Assembly: GCA_945898015.1 (NCBI GenBank)
Contig: CAMDGM010000008.1
Coordinates: 1-64,000 of the forward strand
Source of the DNA: PVC group bacterium
GTDB lineage: Bacteria; Verrucomicrobiota; Kiritimatiellia; CAIKKV01
DNA length: 64,000 nt
Direction: 5' to 3'
The notes beneath the pieces are model-generated. The model was not told the DNA's origin, made no database searches, and worked only from the letters and a program-made list of their open reading frames with translations. This document shows, in pieces, positions 52,652 to 60,341 of the stretch. The position numbers were made by a program, and so were the translations under genes. Every line of letters begins with the position of its first letter. Within the stretch, counting starts at the first letter, position 1.

Positions 52652-53712
52652 GACTTCGTATCCTTCCAAATCCCCTTGAGCTGACCGCTTTTGAGGCGGC
52701 GATTGGCCGCCACCAGGATCACGACATCCATCAGGAAAGCGGCCACCGCCACGGGTAGCTTGGCCAGCGCCTGGAGAGGCGACAGGTTCCGCAATCTCGC
52801 AAATCGGACCGCGAACGCGCCGGGATACAGGACCCACCACCCGCCCTGCTTCACGCGCTCCCGGATCAACGCCCGGTACCAGTCAGGATCTCGCGCGTTG
52901 TTCTCGGCGATGATCTGCCCCGCGTCTTTTTCCCCGGCCCGGGCGGACAGGTAGTCCCGAAGATAGACATAAATGGCATGCGCCACCTGCTGGCGGCGCT
53001 GATTGTTGAAAATATCCACCAGGCTCGTATACGACTCGAACACATGCGAGGCGTTCGGGGCGCGGATGATCCGGCGGTTGTCGGAGGGGCGGGTGAACTG
53101 ATCCGTGCACACCATGTGCTTGATGAAGCCGTCTTCCACAATCAGGCCGGGCGGCATGTGGATCTGCCGCAGCGCCGGCCCGCGGGCGACGTAGAGCTGC
53201 CCCGTCAGCTGCGCCGGAGCCGCCTGAGTCATCTGCCCGACGCCAATCGAGATACGGTCGAAAATCGTTTTCCGGCTTTTGAACAGCACGTGTTTTTGAG
53301 GCAAATCCGTGGCGATCACGGCGTGCGCGTCCTGCTCCAGCGCCGCCAGCATGTTTTTCAGGGTGTCGGGATGAGTAAACCGGATGTCGGCGTCCATCAG
53401 GAAAATATAATCGGCCGCCGGATCACTGAACCGGTGCACGAACTGGTTCCACGCATTCGCCTTGCCGGGCTCCGCCAGCGCGATCACGCTCCAGGCGAAC
53501 CGGTCGGGCGGCAGCTCCGCCGCGCCGGCCTGCAAGACTTCACCGGCAACACGCTCCGTCGGGTCCGAGCACCCATTGGGCACCACCACGATCTCCAGCC
53601 GGCGGGTGCTGCCTCCCAACTCCCGGACGAGGCTCTGCGCCAGCAACGACCGGAGCGTGGCGCCGATCACTTCCGCTTCATTCCAGGCCATGATTCCAAT
53701 GCTGATGATCAT
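52594..53712 (-). CDS. GT2-family glycosyltransferase
   Basis: 372 residues from the ATG at 53712, with GGAG 8 nt upstream. MIISIGIMAWNEAEVIGATLRSLL, VVPNGCSDPTERVA, and YIFLMDADIRFTHPDTLKNML (DAD motif) are GT-A signatures. GLIVEDGFIKHMVCTDQF is the ED motif, and the C-terminus has a hydrophobic region (LAKLPVAVAAFLMDVVILVAA). It is alone on the minus strand between the plus-strand genes. Confidence 0.88.
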   Translation of the reverse strand: MIISIGIMAWNEAEVIGATLRSLLAQSLVRELGGSTRRLEIVVVPNGCSDPTERVAGEVLQAGAAELPPDRFAWSVIALAEPGKANAWNQFVHRFSDPAADYIFLMDADIRFTHPDTLKNMLAALEQDAHAVIATDLPQKHVLFKSRKTIFDRISIGVGQMTQAAPAQLTGQLYVARGPALRQIHMPPGLIVEDGFIKHMVCTDQFTRPSDNRRIIRAPNASHVFESYTSLVDIFNNQRRQQVAHAIYVYLRDYLSARAGEKDAGQIIAENNARDPDWYRALIRERVKQGGWWVLYPGAFAVRFARLRNLSPLQALAKLPVAVAAFLMDVVILVAANRRLKSGQLKGIWKDTKSYVLAAGESSPGNSRSMSP

Positions 53713-53724
53713 GCGCGTCACTCC

Positions 53725-53753
53725 TTGCCACATCGAACCTTAGCCTCTATCAT
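53725..53753 (+). promoter_or_regulatory. Promoter of the GH9 gene
   Basis: TTGCCA (53725-53730), a 17-nt spacer, then TATCAT (53748-53753). The leader to the ATG at 53785 is about 25 nt and contains GGGGG 5 nt before the start, so this one is a conventional leadered promoter. Confidence 0.55.
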
Positions 53754-53784
53754 TCCCGGTGGTCAATGGCAATGTGGGGGTTCG

Positions 53785-56331
53785 ATGCGGTATCCGTGCA
53801 CCTGGGCATTCTTCCTCGGCCTTTGTTCAATAACGGCAACGCCCTCCCGGGGCGCCACGCACATTGACCGTCTCTGGGTCCTTTCTCCGCAATGGCTGGT
53901 CGTGGCCAATGACTACATGGAGGAAACGGATCAGCGGATCTATGAGTCGAACCGGCCCCGTTTCGATCGTTTCCTGAAGGCGCAGCTGGCGCTGGAGCAG
54001 AACGGGAACCCCGACTGGACACGCCTCAAGCAAAGGCAGGCCGACTGGCGGCGAGGCTACGCCCGATTCAGCCTTCAGCCCCAGTGGATGAAGGACCCCT
54101 CTGCCTTCATGATCGACAGCACGAACGACCCCTCGTACGCCTCCGCCGCCGCGCCCCTGGCTGTCGTCCCCTGGGTTCAGGTCCAGGGGGACCGGGCCAC
54201 ATCCAGCCAGTCGCCCTTGCGCGGATGCTATGACTTTGAGGTGGGCCATTATGCCTTTCTGCAGCTGCCACACGGATTGACCACCGGCGCAACCTACCGG
54301 GTGCGGCAAAAAGACGGACGGGAAAGCCAATTCCTGTTTGACGACGCCCGGCTCATCACGCCAGCCATCAAAGTCAACCAGATGGGCTACCGGCCGGATG
54401 CGCCGGAGAAATACGCCTACCTCGGCGGCTGGATCCCCGGCCAGGGCCCGGTCGATTACCAGCTGTTTCGCCGCTTTGACTTATGCCGGGAGGAAGACGG
54501 CGGCGTCCTCTTCAGCGGGGTCATCGAACGCCGCGCAATGGAATCCGAAACACGCACCGCCAAGGGGGAAAGCTATTCGGGCGAGGATGTCTGGCAGCTG
54601 GATTTCAGCCGCTTTACAAACAGCGGCTCGGTCTATCTCCGCGTGCCCGGACTGGGCCGGTCATGGCCCTTTCAAATCAGAGCCACAGTCTATGGCGAGG
54701 CCTTCTACACGGCCGCACGGGCCTTTTACCACCAGCGCTGCGGCTCCGCCCTGAGTCGCCCCTGGACCGCGTGGGAACGCGGACGCTGCCACCCGCCGCC
54801 CGTGGGCGCCTGCCGCCTGCCCGGCAACGGCGGCGCGATCTGGTCCGATGCCGCCGGTCGCCGCCCAGACGGGGCGGACGACCTCGATTTTGCCGTCATC
54901 CAGGCCACCGCCGAACGCCCGCCGACGCTGGACATCTGGGGCGGCTGGCATGACGCCGCCGATTACGACCGGCGACAGAGCCACCACGAGGCGGCCTGGG
55001 ATCTGATGGGCCTTTACGAGTTCAATCCCGCCGCCTTTGCCGACGGCCAATTGAACCTGCCGGAAAGCGGCAACGGAATTCCGGATTTGCTCGACGAGGT
55101 GATATACGGGATTTCCGTCTGGAAGCGCGCCCAGCGCCCGGACGGCGCCGTCTGCGGGCGGATCGAGACGCCAGGCCACCCCGCCCATCCGGGCATGCCG
55201 GACCGGGATACAGCAACCTTCTTCAAAGGCCTGGAGACTCGCGAGAGCACCATGACCTACGCCGCATCCGCCGCCCAATTGGCCCGCTTGCTTAAGCCCT
55301 ACGACGCCACCAGCGCCGCCTCCTTTTTGCAATCCGCCCAACGCGCCTATGCCTGGGCCATGCGAATCGATCCCCCCACCAACCAGATCACCGTCACCGT
55401 GTCGCTCAAGGACAAGGCCACCGGACGACTCACACCCCGGACCTTGACCTGGAGCGAACCGGCGGACGCCCACAACTGGCCGGGCCTGCAGGCGGCCCTT
55501 CACCTCTATCAGGCCACCAGCAATGCCGTTTACCTGGCCGACGTCGAAAACCGGTTTGCGCCTTTCGTCTTGCGCTACTTTACCGCTTATCCCCATTACC
55601 TTCACTCCACCTGGGGCCTCTTCACGCTCGCCCACGGGAACTGGCCGGCGCTAATGCAGGATCTGTCCAAGGCAGCCCGACAGGCCCTGATCACCCAGGC
55701 GGACACCGTCTTAAGCTGGCAGGCCCGGACCCCTTACCGGCACCCCTGGAGCGCCGACAAAAGCCGCCGATGGGGCTTTGCGCTGGCGCCCACCTGGGCG
55801 CGGTATTCGATTTTGGCCTGGAATCTAACCGGCGAACCCCGGTACCGCTCATCGGCATTATTGAGTGCGGACTTCCATCTTGGCTGCAACGCCCTCGGCA
55901 TGGCGCAAACCACCGGATTGGGTAGCGTTTATCCCGGCGCGGTTCAGGACGCGGAAACCCGGTCCGACGGACTGGCCGATCCGGTTCCGGGACTGACGCC
56001 CTACGGCGTGGTGTCCGTGCCCCGCCACGTCCAGCAGGAGGTGTATGGCCTGGATGTCCCTGACGAACGGGATCGGGAAAAATCAACCCGGCTCTGGTTC
56101 CTGCCGCCCCCGTTCGACCGGCTCGACCCGCCGATCCCCCTGTGGCGCCAGGTGGGCCCCAGCGGAAAACACGATCCCTTGAACAACGAATTCACGGTCC
56201 AGGAAACATTAAGCCCGACGGCGTTCCTGTTTGGCGCGCTGATGGAGCCGGGCTGGATGCCCCCGACGGCGCTGCTGAGACGGGAACCGGTGCCGAGAGA
56301 AGAGCTCGGAAGCTGGTTATACCCGCCCTAA
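53785..56331 (+). CDS. Exported glycoside hydrolase family 9 protein
   Basis: 848 residues. A signal peptide (TWAFFLGLCSITATPSRGA) ends near residue 24. Residues about 25-185 form an N-terminal domain of unknown type. From about 190 (ITPAIKVNQMGYRPDAPEKYAYLGGW) an Ig-like CelD_N domain precedes the (alpha/alpha)6 catalytic domain. WGGWHDAADYDRRQSHHEAAWDLM (about residue 386) carries the catalytic Asp pair. SGNGIPDLLDEVIYGISVWKRAQRPDGAV and a C-terminal NEFTVQETLSPTAFLFGALM (about residue 802) supply the acid Glu region. It is an endo-beta-1,4-glucanase-type enzyme. Its neighbours suggest it trims the cluster's own glucan or degrades plant-like glucans. Confidence 0.85.
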   Translation: MRYPCTWAFFLGLCSITATPSRGATHIDRLWVLSPQWLVVANDYMEETDQRIYESNRPRFDRFLKAQLALEQNGNPDWTRLKQRQADWRRGYARFSLQPQWMKDPSAFMIDSTNDPSYASAAAPLAVVPWVQVQGDRATSSQSPLRGCYDFEVGHYAFLQLPHGLTTGATYRVRQKDGRESQFLFDDARLITPAIKVNQMGYRPDAPEKYAYLGGWIPGQGPVDYQLFRRFDLCREEDGGVLFSGVIERRAMESETRTAKGESYSGEDVWQLDFSRFTNSGSVYLRVPGLGRSWPFQIRATVYGEAFYTAARAFYHQRCGSALSRPWTAWERGRCHPPPVGACRLPGNGGAIWSDAAGRRPDGADDLDFAVIQATAERPPTLDIWGGWHDAADYDRRQSHHEAAWDLMGLYEFNPAAFADGQLNLPESGNGIPDLLDEVIYGISVWKRAQRPDGAVCGRIETPGHPAHPGMPDRDTATFFKGLETRESTMTYAASAAQLARLLKPYDATSAASFLQSAQRAYAWAMRIDPPTNQITVTVSLKDKATGRLTPRTLTWSEPADAHNWPGLQAALHLYQATSNAVYLADVENRFAPFVLRYFTAYPHYLHSTWGLFTLAHGNWPALMQDLSKAARQALITQADTVLSWQARTPYRHPWSADKSRRWGFALAPTWARYSILAWNLTGEPRYRSSALLSADFHLGCNALGMAQTTGLGSVYPGAVQDAETRSDGLADPVPGLTPYGVVSVPRHVQQEVYGLDVPDERDREKSTRLWFLPPPFDRLDPPIPLWRQVGPSGKHDPLNNEFTVQETLSPTAFLFGALMEPGWMPPTALLRREPVPREELGSWLYPP

Positions 56332-57020
56332 TGCATCCCCGAATGGCTCCAGTTCGGGAAAAAGTCGATCCCCAGGGCGGATTTCAATGCATAGAGGAGC
56401 ACAAACACCAGCAACCCCAGCAGGAGCGCGCCAAACAGCACGCCCAACAGCCCCACCGCAGAAAACGCCAGGATCTTGGAAGGCGATTCGCGAAACGAAG
56501 CCGATCGCGACATCAACTTGCTCAGGGATGAGCGCAAATCCGCATTCTCTTTCCCCAGTCGGGCATGCCGGTCCGCTGACTCGTAGGTGCGCAAGGCATC
56601 ATCTACCGCGTTCTGCAATTCCTCGACGCGAAAGGGTTTCACGATATACCGGAACACGCCGCTCTGATTGATGGCGTCCAGCATCATGTCAGGGCGGGCA
56701 TAGCCGGTGATCAAAAGGCGGGGGATCAGCGGATGGCTTTGCCGGATCCGCAACAGAAAAGAGAGCCCGTTTTCCCCGGGCATCATGTGGTCGCACAGGA
56801 TGGCGTGAACCGGCCGCGCCCGGAGAACCGCATCCGCCTCCTGCGTGTTGTTCACGCAAACCACCTGATACTGGAAACGGAGGATATCCCGGATCAGGTT
56901 GAGCATGTCTCGTTCGTCATCGATCACCAGAACGGTCTTCTGATTCCGGATCGGCCCGGACCCGCGTTCTCCGGGACAGGGGGGCACGCGACCATCATCG
57001 TTGGCGGGAACAGGCGTCAT
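56328..57020 (-). CDS. Response regulator with C-terminal membrane anchor
   Basis: 230 residues. The receiver domain spans about 28-145: acidic pair D34-D35, phosphoacceptor D77 (ILCDHMMPGENG), T/S region LLITGYARP, and K128 (YIVKPF). A short linker helix (about 146-180) leads to one strong membrane helix at about 183-212 (ILAFSAVGLLGVLFGALLLGLLVFVLLYAL). There is no DNA-binding or enzymatic output domain. Membrane-anchored stand-alone receivers are unusual. The 3' end overlaps the GH9 gene by 4 nt. Confidence 0.85.
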   Translation of the reverse strand: MTPVPANDDGRVPPCPGERGSGPIRNQKTVLVIDDERDMLNLIRDILRFQYQVVCVNNTQEADAVLRARPVHAILCDHMMPGENGLSFLLRIRQSHPLIPRLLITGYARPDMMLDAINQSGVFRYIVKPFRVEELQNAVDDALRTYESADRHARLGKENADLRSSLSKLMSRSASFRESPSKILAFSAVGLLGVLFGALLLGLLVFVLLYALKSALGIDFFPNWSHSGMH

Positions 57021-57028
57021 GAAAATTA

Positions 57029-57057
57029 CTTATAGCGCACAAACCAGGCCCTGAAAA
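57029..57057 (-). promoter_or_regulatory. Leaderless-type promoter of the membrane-anchored response regulator
   Basis: TTTTCA (57057-57052), a 17-nt spacer, then TATAAG (57034-57029), 8 nt before the ATG at 57020. No Shine-Dalgarno site is seen. Confidence 0.5.
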
Positions 57058-57118
57058 GAATGAAGTGCGCGGCGTCGGCGCGGTCAACCGCTCGCCGCCA
57101 TCCGGGACGTTTTTCTCC

Positions 57119-57148
57119 TTGCGGGACAGCCCCCGATCGTACGACACT
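57119..57148 (+). promoter_or_regulatory. Possible leaderless-type promoter of the uridine kinase gene
   Basis: TTGCGG (57119-57124), an 18-nt spacer, then GACACT (57143-57148), 6 nt before the ATG at 57155. The -10 is poor, so this is the weakest of the set, but no Shine-Dalgarno site precedes the start. Confidence 0.3.
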
Positions 57149-57154
57149 CTTCCC

Positions 57155-57796
57155 ATGAAACGACCGCTCATCGTGGGAATTGCAGGGGGGTCCGGCTCCG
57201 GGAAAACAACCCTGGCCCACGGCTTGCGCGATTTGATGGCGGACGTGGACAGCGTGGTGATCTCGCAGGACCATTACTACTGGGGATTGCCGGAAGGCGT
57301 CTCGCCCGAGGCCTATAATTTCGACGATCCCGCCGCGCTGGACCTGGAAGGACTGGCGCTGGACCTGGCCGAACTGAAAGCCGGACACTCCATCAAAATA
57401 CCCGCCTACGACTTCACCTCGCACCGCCGGGCGGCGGCCGTCCAGGCCGTCACCCCCCCCTCCCTGATCATCGTGGAAGGCCTCTTCCTTTTCACCCATC
57501 CCGCGCTGAGCGCCGTTTTCGATCTCCGCTTTTTCGTGGATGTGCCGTCGCCCGAACGGCTGCGGCGCCGGATGCTGCGGGACCAGCGAGAGCGCGGGCG
57601 GAACGCCGCGGAGATACGGGAGCAGTGGGATCGGCAAGTCGAGCCCATGTATGTCCGGCACATCCTTCCCGCGCGCCAGAACGCGGAGTTCGTGCTGAAT
57701 CTTCCCCACCCCGACGACCTCGTCTATTGCGAGCAGATCGCAGCCCTGTGGAAAACGGTCGAAGAACGCCTGCGCGCGAATCCCCGGACGGCCTAG
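57155..57796 (+). CDS. udk: Uridine kinase
   Basis: 213 residues from the ATG at 57155, the usual length. PLIVGIAGGSGSGKTTLAHGL is the Walker A loop. VVISQDHYYWGLPEGVSPEAYNFDDPAALDLEGL is the uridine-binding region. IIVEGLFLFTHPAL and LRFFVDVPSPERLRRRMLRDQRERGRNAAEIREQWDRQVEPMYVRHI complete the family pattern. It phosphorylates uridine/cytidine in pyrimidine salvage, feeding UTP for UDP-sugar synthesis. The longer upstream frame lacks family similarity. Confidence 0.92.
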   Translation: MKRPLIVGIAGGSGSGKTTLAHGLRDLMADVDSVVISQDHYYWGLPEGVSPEAYNFDDPAALDLEGLALDLAELKAGHSIKIPAYDFTSHRRAAAVQAVTPPSLIIVEGLFLFTHPALSAVFDLRFFVDVPSPERLRRRMLRDQRERGRNAAEIREQWDRQVEPMYVRHILPARQNAEFVLNLPHPDDLVYCEQIAALWKTVEERLRANPRTA

Positions 57797-57818
57797 CCGC
57801 CGCCCGACAGGAAGCCGG

Positions 57819-59249
57819 TCACCGGAGGCCGGCCGAGTCTCCGGCCAAGGCATCGAAAAACCGGCCGGCCAGCGTCTGGAAAAGGATGCGGCCATCCTCC
57901 GCCAGCGACCGATACCGCTCGTAATAGAGGCACTCCATGGGATCCACCGTTTCATCCCCGCGCGCGGCGCGCCGGGTGTGGTAACCGAGGGCCGCCGGAA
58001 AATACCGGCTCAACCGCTGACGGAGGGACGCGTCCCGTTCCGCATGCAACGGCGCCTGGCCGCAGAGCCAGAGGCGGCCAAACGCGGCACGCGCAATCAG
58101 CGGAAACAAATCCAACCCGAGGCCGGTGAACGCCCGCCCCAGACGCGATTGGAATTTCCACACCGTCCACACCGGAATCCGCACCGGCTTTCCTCCGGGC
58201 CCCAGCCGCTCCGACGGGTGATAGCCGCCGATTCCAAAAAATCGAACAGCCGGATACATCAACGCAAAGGGAATCCCCTGAACCATCATCAACACCACCG
58301 CGCCCGCCCACCCCGCCAACGCCCGCGCGACGTCGCCAATCCGGACGGGGGCGTCCAGTTGCGCCAGCAGCCAGGGCTCCGTGATCTCCACGGCCGCCCC
58401 GTCATCCGGGGATATGACCCGCGAGCCGCTGACAATCTTCCCCCGGAACTCCAGATTCCGCCCCACATACACACCGTCCAGAACCACGCAGTCCGAAAGC
58501 TCGGTCTGCTGGTCGACGATCACATGATTGCCGATGACGGCATTCGGGCCGATGACCGCCATGGGATGAATCCGGCAATCGTTGCCAATCGTCAGGGGCG
58601 GACGCAATTCAACAGACGGGGGAATCAGCACGTTGTACCCGATGGAGGCGCCGTCGTGGCTCAAATACCCCGGCGACACATATCGCGCCCCCTCCCCCTT
58701 GACCAGGCTCATGTTCAGCTCGAAATAGGCCGCCACATCCCGGATCAGGAACGGATCCAGAGACAACTCGGACCACGCCCGGAAGTCCGCCCCGCAACCC
58801 GCATCCAGCATCGACAGGACATCCGTTCCCGGTAGAGCAAGCAGGCACGCCGTCCGCGCCCCCGCCACAAGGCGGTAGGCGCCGCCTCCGGCGGGCGCCG
58901 GCCACGGCGGCTGGCTGAGACGATGGGGAAACACCGGGCCGCAGAGGTAAAGCAGGCCGTCCCTCCAGAGATCCGGAGCCCGGCGCAAATACGAGTCCGG
59001 ATCCTCGATGGTCTTTAAAAAACCGTATTGGATGTTCAGACCCCAGCGACTGCCGTCGCCGCAATACGCCTCGACCTCATCGGCGCCGTCGCCGAGCACC
59101 ACGCGGACCTCCTCCACATGAAGCTCGGCGGCCCACTCCAGCCAATACTCGATGAGGGGCTTCCCGCCGACCGGCGCCAGGCACCAGGCCCGCTCGCCGA
59201 GCGCCGTGCCGCAAGCCGAAACCACGCCTGTCTGGAAAACCGCCCTCAC
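57819..59249 (-). CDS. NTP-transferase-like / left-handed beta-helix protein with sugar-transferase-like C-terminus
   Basis: 476 residues from a GTG at 59249 inside the preceding STAS stop (GTGA). Residues about 1-130 resemble a sugar-nucleotidyltransferase fold (FQTGVVSACGTALGERAWCLAPVGGKPLIEYWLEWAAEL). The usual GG-x-G-T-R-hL loop is altered. Residues about 215-310 carry hexad repeats of a left-handed beta helix (IGNDCRIHPMAVIGPNAVIGNHVIVDQQ). The C-terminal 160 residues (GYHPSERLGPGGKPVRIPVWTVWKFQSRLGR, SRYFPAALGYHTRRAAR) are hydrophobic in part and unrecognised, perhaps a degenerate sugar transferase. It is the last gene of the signalling-sugar transferase operon. Confidence 0.65.
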   Translation of the reverse strand: MRAVFQTGVVSACGTALGERAWCLAPVGGKPLIEYWLEWAAELHVEEVRVVLGDGADEVEAYCGDGSRWGLNIQYGFLKTIEDPDSYLRRAPDLWRDGLLYLCGPVFPHRLSQPPWPAPAGGGAYRLVAGARTACLLALPGTDVLSMLDAGCGADFRAWSELSLDPFLIRDVAAYFELNMSLVKGEGARYVSPGYLSHDGASIGYNVLIPPSVELRPPLTIGNDCRIHPMAVIGPNAVIGNHVIVDQQTELSDCVVLDGVYVGRNLEFRGKIVSGSRVISPDDGAAVEITEPWLLAQLDAPVRIGDVARALAGWAGAVVLMMVQGIPFALMYPAVRFFGIGGYHPSERLGPGGKPVRIPVWTVWKFQSRLGRAFTGLGLDLFPLIARAAFGRLWLCGQAPLHAERDASLRQRLSRYFPAALGYHTRRAARGDETVDPMECLYYERYRSLAEDGRILFQTLAGRFFDALAGDSAGLR

Positions 59250-59587
59250 GCGGACGCCTTCAGGGCCTCGTCGACGGTGTCGAAAATCTCGAACACCTTG
59301 TAGGCGCGGGTGATCTCGAAGACCAGCCGGGCTCGTTTCTGCAATCGGGCGATCCGGATATCCCCGCCGCGTTCGCCGCAGCGCTTGAGAAGCACAATCA
59401 ACAGGCCCAGCCCGGCGCTATCGATGAACTCCATCGCCCCCAGATCGAGCACCATCTGGCGGACGGAATCATGCTCGTTCATCCACCGGAAAACCTGGTC
59501 CCGGAACGAATCCACGTTGGCGGCCGTCAAGGCTCCCCCGAGCGTAACCACCCCCCGACCCTCGCGCACCTCGAACTGCAAATTCAT
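59246..59587 (-). CDS. STAS domain protein (anti-sigma factor antagonist type)
   Basis: 113 residues, a single STAS domain. VREGRGVVTLGGALTAANVDSFRDQVFRW is followed by VRQMVLDLGAMEFIDSAGLGLLIVLLKRC, with the conserved Ser in the FIDSAGL loop that is phosphorylated in SpoIIAA-like antagonists. AAGGAGG precedes the ATG at 59587 by 5 nt. It sits between the polyprenyl sugar transferase and the beta-helix gene. It is a likely partner of the upstream SpoIIE/HATPase protein. Confidence 0.9.
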   Translation of the reverse strand: MNLQFEVREGRGVVTLGGALTAANVDSFRDQVFRWMNEHDSVRQMVLDLGAMEFIDSAGLGLLIVLLKRCGERGGDIRIARLQKRARLVFEITRAYKVFEIFDTVDEALKASA

Positions 59588-59606
59588 CCCGTCCTCCTTT
59601 GTTGCG

Positions 59607-60341
59607 CTAATACGCTCCCCGGCCCAGCAAAACCGCCGGCACGGTCTTCAAGAGAATAACAATATCCGACCCGAGATTCTGGCTGTGAATGTACTGCAGA
59701 TCCAGCCGGACCTGCTCCTTGAAGGGGATTTCGGAACGGCCCTGAATCTGCCACAGGCAGGTCAGCCCGGGTTTCGCATGCAGCCGCTTCCGCTCTTCCA
59801 GCGTGTACAACGCCACTTCGCGCGGCACGGGGGGGCGCGGCCCGACCAGCGCCAGATCCCCCAGCAGGACATTCAAAAACTGGGGCATTTCGTCGATGCT
59901 GAAGCGCCGGATAAACCGGCCCACCCGCGTGATGCGGGGATCCTGCTTCATCTTGAAAATAACCCCGTCCCCGGATTCGTTTTTCGCCGCCAGCGCATCC
60001 TTCAGCTTGTCCGCATTCCGCACCATGGATCGGAATTTGTAGAATTTAAACAGCCGGCCGTACTGCCCCACGCGGGTCTGGGCGAAGAACACCGGCCACC
60101 CGTCCTCCCACACGATCGCCAGTGCCACGCCAACCAGCAAAGGCGACAAGAGCAGCAGGCCGACCGAGGCGCCGGCGATGTCCAGAAGACGCTTGAGCAC
60201 AAACAGGCTGCGGAGACTGAATTCCCAGGCCGCCAGCTTGACGGCCTGCCGCCGGCGCAACCGGCGCACACTAGCCTGCGACACAGGCAGGTCCAGCGTC
60301 TTGAACAATTCCATTCGCGCCTGATAGAGAGACTCATTCAT
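59607..60341 (-). CDS. Polyprenyl-phosphate sugar-1-phosphate transferase
   Basis: 244 residues. VLKRLLDIAGASVGLLLLSPLLVGVALAIVWEDGWPVFFAQTRVGQYGRLFKFYKFRSMV, then ITRVGRFIRRFSIDEMPQFLNVLLGDLALVGPRPPVPREVALYT and RLHAKPGLTCLWQIQGRSEIPFKEQVRLDLQYIHSQ give the full WcaJ/PglC-like catalytic pattern (bacterial sugar transferase). One membrane-embedded segment and a short N-terminus are present; the long multi-helix N-terminal half of WbaP is absent. It starts glycan assembly by transferring hexose-1-phosphate to undecaprenyl phosphate. It overlaps the signalling gene by 4 nt. Confidence 0.92.
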   Translation of the reverse strand: MNESLYQARMELFKTLDLPVSQASVRRLRRRQAVKLAAWEFSLRSLFVLKRLLDIAGASVGLLLLSPLLVGVALAIVWEDGWPVFFAQTRVGQYGRLFKFYKFRSMVRNADKLKDALAAKNESGDGVIFKMKQDPRITRVGRFIRRFSIDEMPQFLNVLLGDLALVGPRPPVPREVALYTLEERKRLHAKPGLTCLWQIQGRSEIPFKEQVRLDLQYIHSQNLGSDIVILLKTVPAVLLGRGAY

